A DNA stretch of 7,651 nucleotides from Enterococcus_E cecorum_B. Its GTDB lineage: Bacteria > Bacillota > Bacilli > Lactobacillales > Enterococcaceae. Within the stretch, counting starts at the first letter, position 1. Each line of letters starts with the position of its first letter. Made by a program: the position numbers and the translations under genes. Below, piece by piece: positions 6,732 to 7,651 of the stretch. The DNA lies in assembly GCA_946499615.1 (NCBI GenBank), contig CAMMST010000074.1:1-7651 (forward strand), in the 5' to 3' direction. Under the pieces are notes generated by a model that worked only from the letters and a program-made list of their open reading frames with translations, did no database searches and was not told the DNA's origin.

Positions 6732-7514
6732 TTATGCAGTGATTAACCCTAATTTATTTAATGCATGGTAAATACCATCTGAATTATGATCTTGGGTAAC
6801 TAAATCCGCATGTTTTTGCACTTCAGCATTGGCATTACCCATCGCCACACCAACACCAGCCATCGATAGCATTTCACGGTCATTCATGCCATCACCAAAG
6901 CAAATGATGTCTTCTTGCTGAATATCTAAATCATTGGCCACTTGCAAAATCGTCGCTGCTTTTGAAATTCCTTGCGTTAAGACATCCACACAATTTGGGT
7001 GCCAACGAACAAAACGTAAATCCTGATACTTTTCATCAAAACGTCCTTCATGTTTCGCTGAATAAAAAGCCAAGCCCGCATAAACATCTTCTTCTTCGGC
7101 AAATTGTGGATCTAAATTTGGTAAAGTTGATCCAAATGACTCCATCGCATCAGTCATTTTAGGTAAATCTAAAGAAGTAATCCGTTTCGTTTCATCTAAA
7201 CCTACTAAAGCCACATCAATTCCTAAAGGTACCACTTCTTCTTTTAAGGCCTTAAGCGAATCCATCGGTAAGAGTTGTTTATGAATTTGCTTATTATCTT
7301 TAAAGGCCGCTGCACCATTACATAAAATATAATTTTCAAAATCAAGTGCATCAATCACTGGTTTTGCCAATACTCGTGAACGACCAGTCGCTAATGTCAC
7401 ATAATGCCCTTGAGCTCGCAAACTTTCAATCGCCATCCGTGTACTAGGCAACACCTGTAAATTCTTATCTAATATTGTCCCATCGATATCAAATGCAATT
7501 AATTTTCGATTCAT
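6732..7514 (-). CDS. Cof-type HAD-superfamily phosphatase
   Basis: With the start chosen here the protein has 260 residues, typical for Cof/YidA-type HAD hydrolases, which dephosphorylate small phosphorylated metabolites such as sugar phosphates or flavin and pyridoxal phosphates. The motifs are complete: the nucleophile motif FDIDGT with D9 and acid/base D11, ATGR with T43 (motif II), GISKA with K185 (motif III) and GDGMND (207-212) with D208 and D212 (motif IV). A large C2-type cap (about 80-185) lies between motifs II and III. The ATG at 7514 is preferred over an in-frame TTG at 7532, which has no ribosome site; a G-rich GGGGGA (7525-7530) precedes the ATG by 10 nt. It forms a single-gene unit. 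The substrate cannot be told from sequence, so no symbol is given. Confidence 0.93.
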   Translation of the reverse strand: MNRKLIAFDIDGTILDKNLQVLPSTRMAIESLRAQGHYVTLATGRSRVLAKPVIDALDFENYILCNGAAAFKDNKQIHKQLLPMDSLKALKEEVVPLGIDVALVGLDETKRITSLDLPKMTDAMESFGSTLPNLDPQFAEEEDVYAGLAFYSAKHEGRFDEKYQDLRFVRWHPNCVDVLTQGISKAATILQVANDLDIQQEDIICFGDGMNDREMLSMAGVGVAMGNANAEVQKHADLVTQDHNSDGIYHALNKLGLITA

Positions 7515-7524
7515 CTTCACACTA

Positions 7525-7530
7525 TCCCCC
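7525..7530 (-). promoter_or_regulatory. Probable ribosome binding site of the HAD phosphatase gene
   Basis: The minus strand reads GGGGGA 10 nt before the ATG at 7514. It is a somewhat imperfect and distant Shine-Dalgarno sequence, but it overlaps the first codons of the alternative TTG start at 7532 and so argues against that start. Confidence 0.5.
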
Positions 7531-7549
7531 AACTTTTATGTATGCGTCT

Positions 7550-7578
7550 ACTTTACTAAAATTTTCGCATTCTGGCAA
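7550..7578 (-). promoter_or_regulatory. Promoter of the HAD phosphatase gene
   Basis: On the minus strand TTGCCA (7573-7578, five of six -35 bases) and TAAAGT (7550-7555, four of six -10 bases) are 17 bp apart. Transcription would start near 7543, giving a leader of about 29 nt to the ATG at 7514 but only about 10 nt to the TTG at 7532, which again supports the ATG. The promoter lies about 19 bp downstream of the putative insertion-sequence end. Confidence 0.55.
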
Positions 7579-7596
7579 ATCTCAATATGAATAAAG

Positions 7597-7651
7597 GTGA
7601 ACTACTCACCACTTAGCTAAACCTAACGGTTCTTAACGCTTGAAGTGGGAG
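7597..7651 (-). mobile_element. Putative right end of an IS200/IS605-family (tnpB-type) element, partial
   Basis: On the minus strand CTCCCACTT (7651-7643) can pair with AAGTGGTGAG (7614-7605), with one bulged base. An inner AGC/GCT pair and a small AACC/GGTT hairpin also fit. The stem is followed by TAGTTCAC, ending at 7597. A subterminal imperfect hairpin followed by a short TTCAC-like end is the layout of right ends in IS605/IS1341-type elements, where the 3' part of tnpB and its omega-RNA scaffold overlap. All three minus-strand frames close within this segment, so an upstream tnpB could end here, but no recognisable tnpB residues are visible. A structured gene end or weak terminator is the alternative. 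Confidence 0.4.

Noticed and set aside
6962..7162. A 66-residue plus-strand open frame within the HAD phosphatase gene
   Set aside because: It is antisense to an intact conserved gene, with no promoter or ribosome site of its own seen.
7515..7532. TTG at 7532 as the start of the HAD phosphatase
   Set aside because: It has no Shine-Dalgarno sequence, leaves only about 10 nt of leader from the predicted promoter, and adds six residues before the usual family N-terminus.
7596..7610. Small hairpin GGTGA/TCACC followed by TTTATT on the minus strand as a terminator
   Set aside because: The stem is only 5 bp and the T-run is broken; it overlaps the larger hairpin better explained as an insertion-sequence end. 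It remains a weak alternative.

Overview
The window is a low-GC Gram-positive chromosome segment. All the recognisable genes lie on the minus strand, so the biology reads from right to left. The protein set (MutS, MutL with an endonuclease-type C-terminus, a YmcA/RicA-like protein, YmdB and a Cof-type HAD phosphatase), the AGGAGG-like ribosome sites and the codon character point to Bacilli, order Lactobacillales. From remembered similarity of the MutL C-terminus, an Enterococcus or close relative is most likely; no database comparison was possible.

Layout, in transcription order. At the right edge (about 7597-7651) is a hairpin ending in TAGTTCAC that resembles the right end of an IS200/IS605-family (tnpB-type) insertion sequence whose body lies outside the window. 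Next comes a single-gene unit: a promoter at 7550-7578, a Cof-type HAD phosphatase (6732-7514) and a terminator at 6686-6714. A second promoter (6645-6673) then drives a tight five-gene operon: ymdB, ricA/ymcA, mutS, mutL, maf. The gaps are 13 nt, a 1-nt stop/start overlap, 31 nt and 12 nt, each with a good Shine-Dalgarno sequence. The operon ends in a hairpin terminator (99-138) abutting the maf stop codon. Left of this is a strong minus-strand promoter (24-52) with an A/T-rich upstream stretch and an initial transcribed region like those of Bacilli rRNA operons; its gene starts beyond the left edge.

How the genes work together. MutS recognises mismatches and MutL is the matchmaker and nicking endonuclease; both carry likely sliding-clamp binding motifs. 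Maf hydrolyses certain nucleoside triphosphates, which fits loosely with genome upkeep. YmdB and RicA belong to a different theme: in Bacillus subtilis both are tied to RNase Y and RNA processing and to developmental decisions. They sit upstream of mutSL in B. subtilis too, so this looks like a condensed version of an ancestral gene order.

The most unusual signal is inside mutL. The DNA of its poorly conserved linker carries three perfect DnaA boxes (TTATCCACA) and three one-mismatch boxes, all in the same orientation, four of them spaced at 12, 12 and 10 bp. This looks like a DnaA-binding cluster embedded in a coding sequence.
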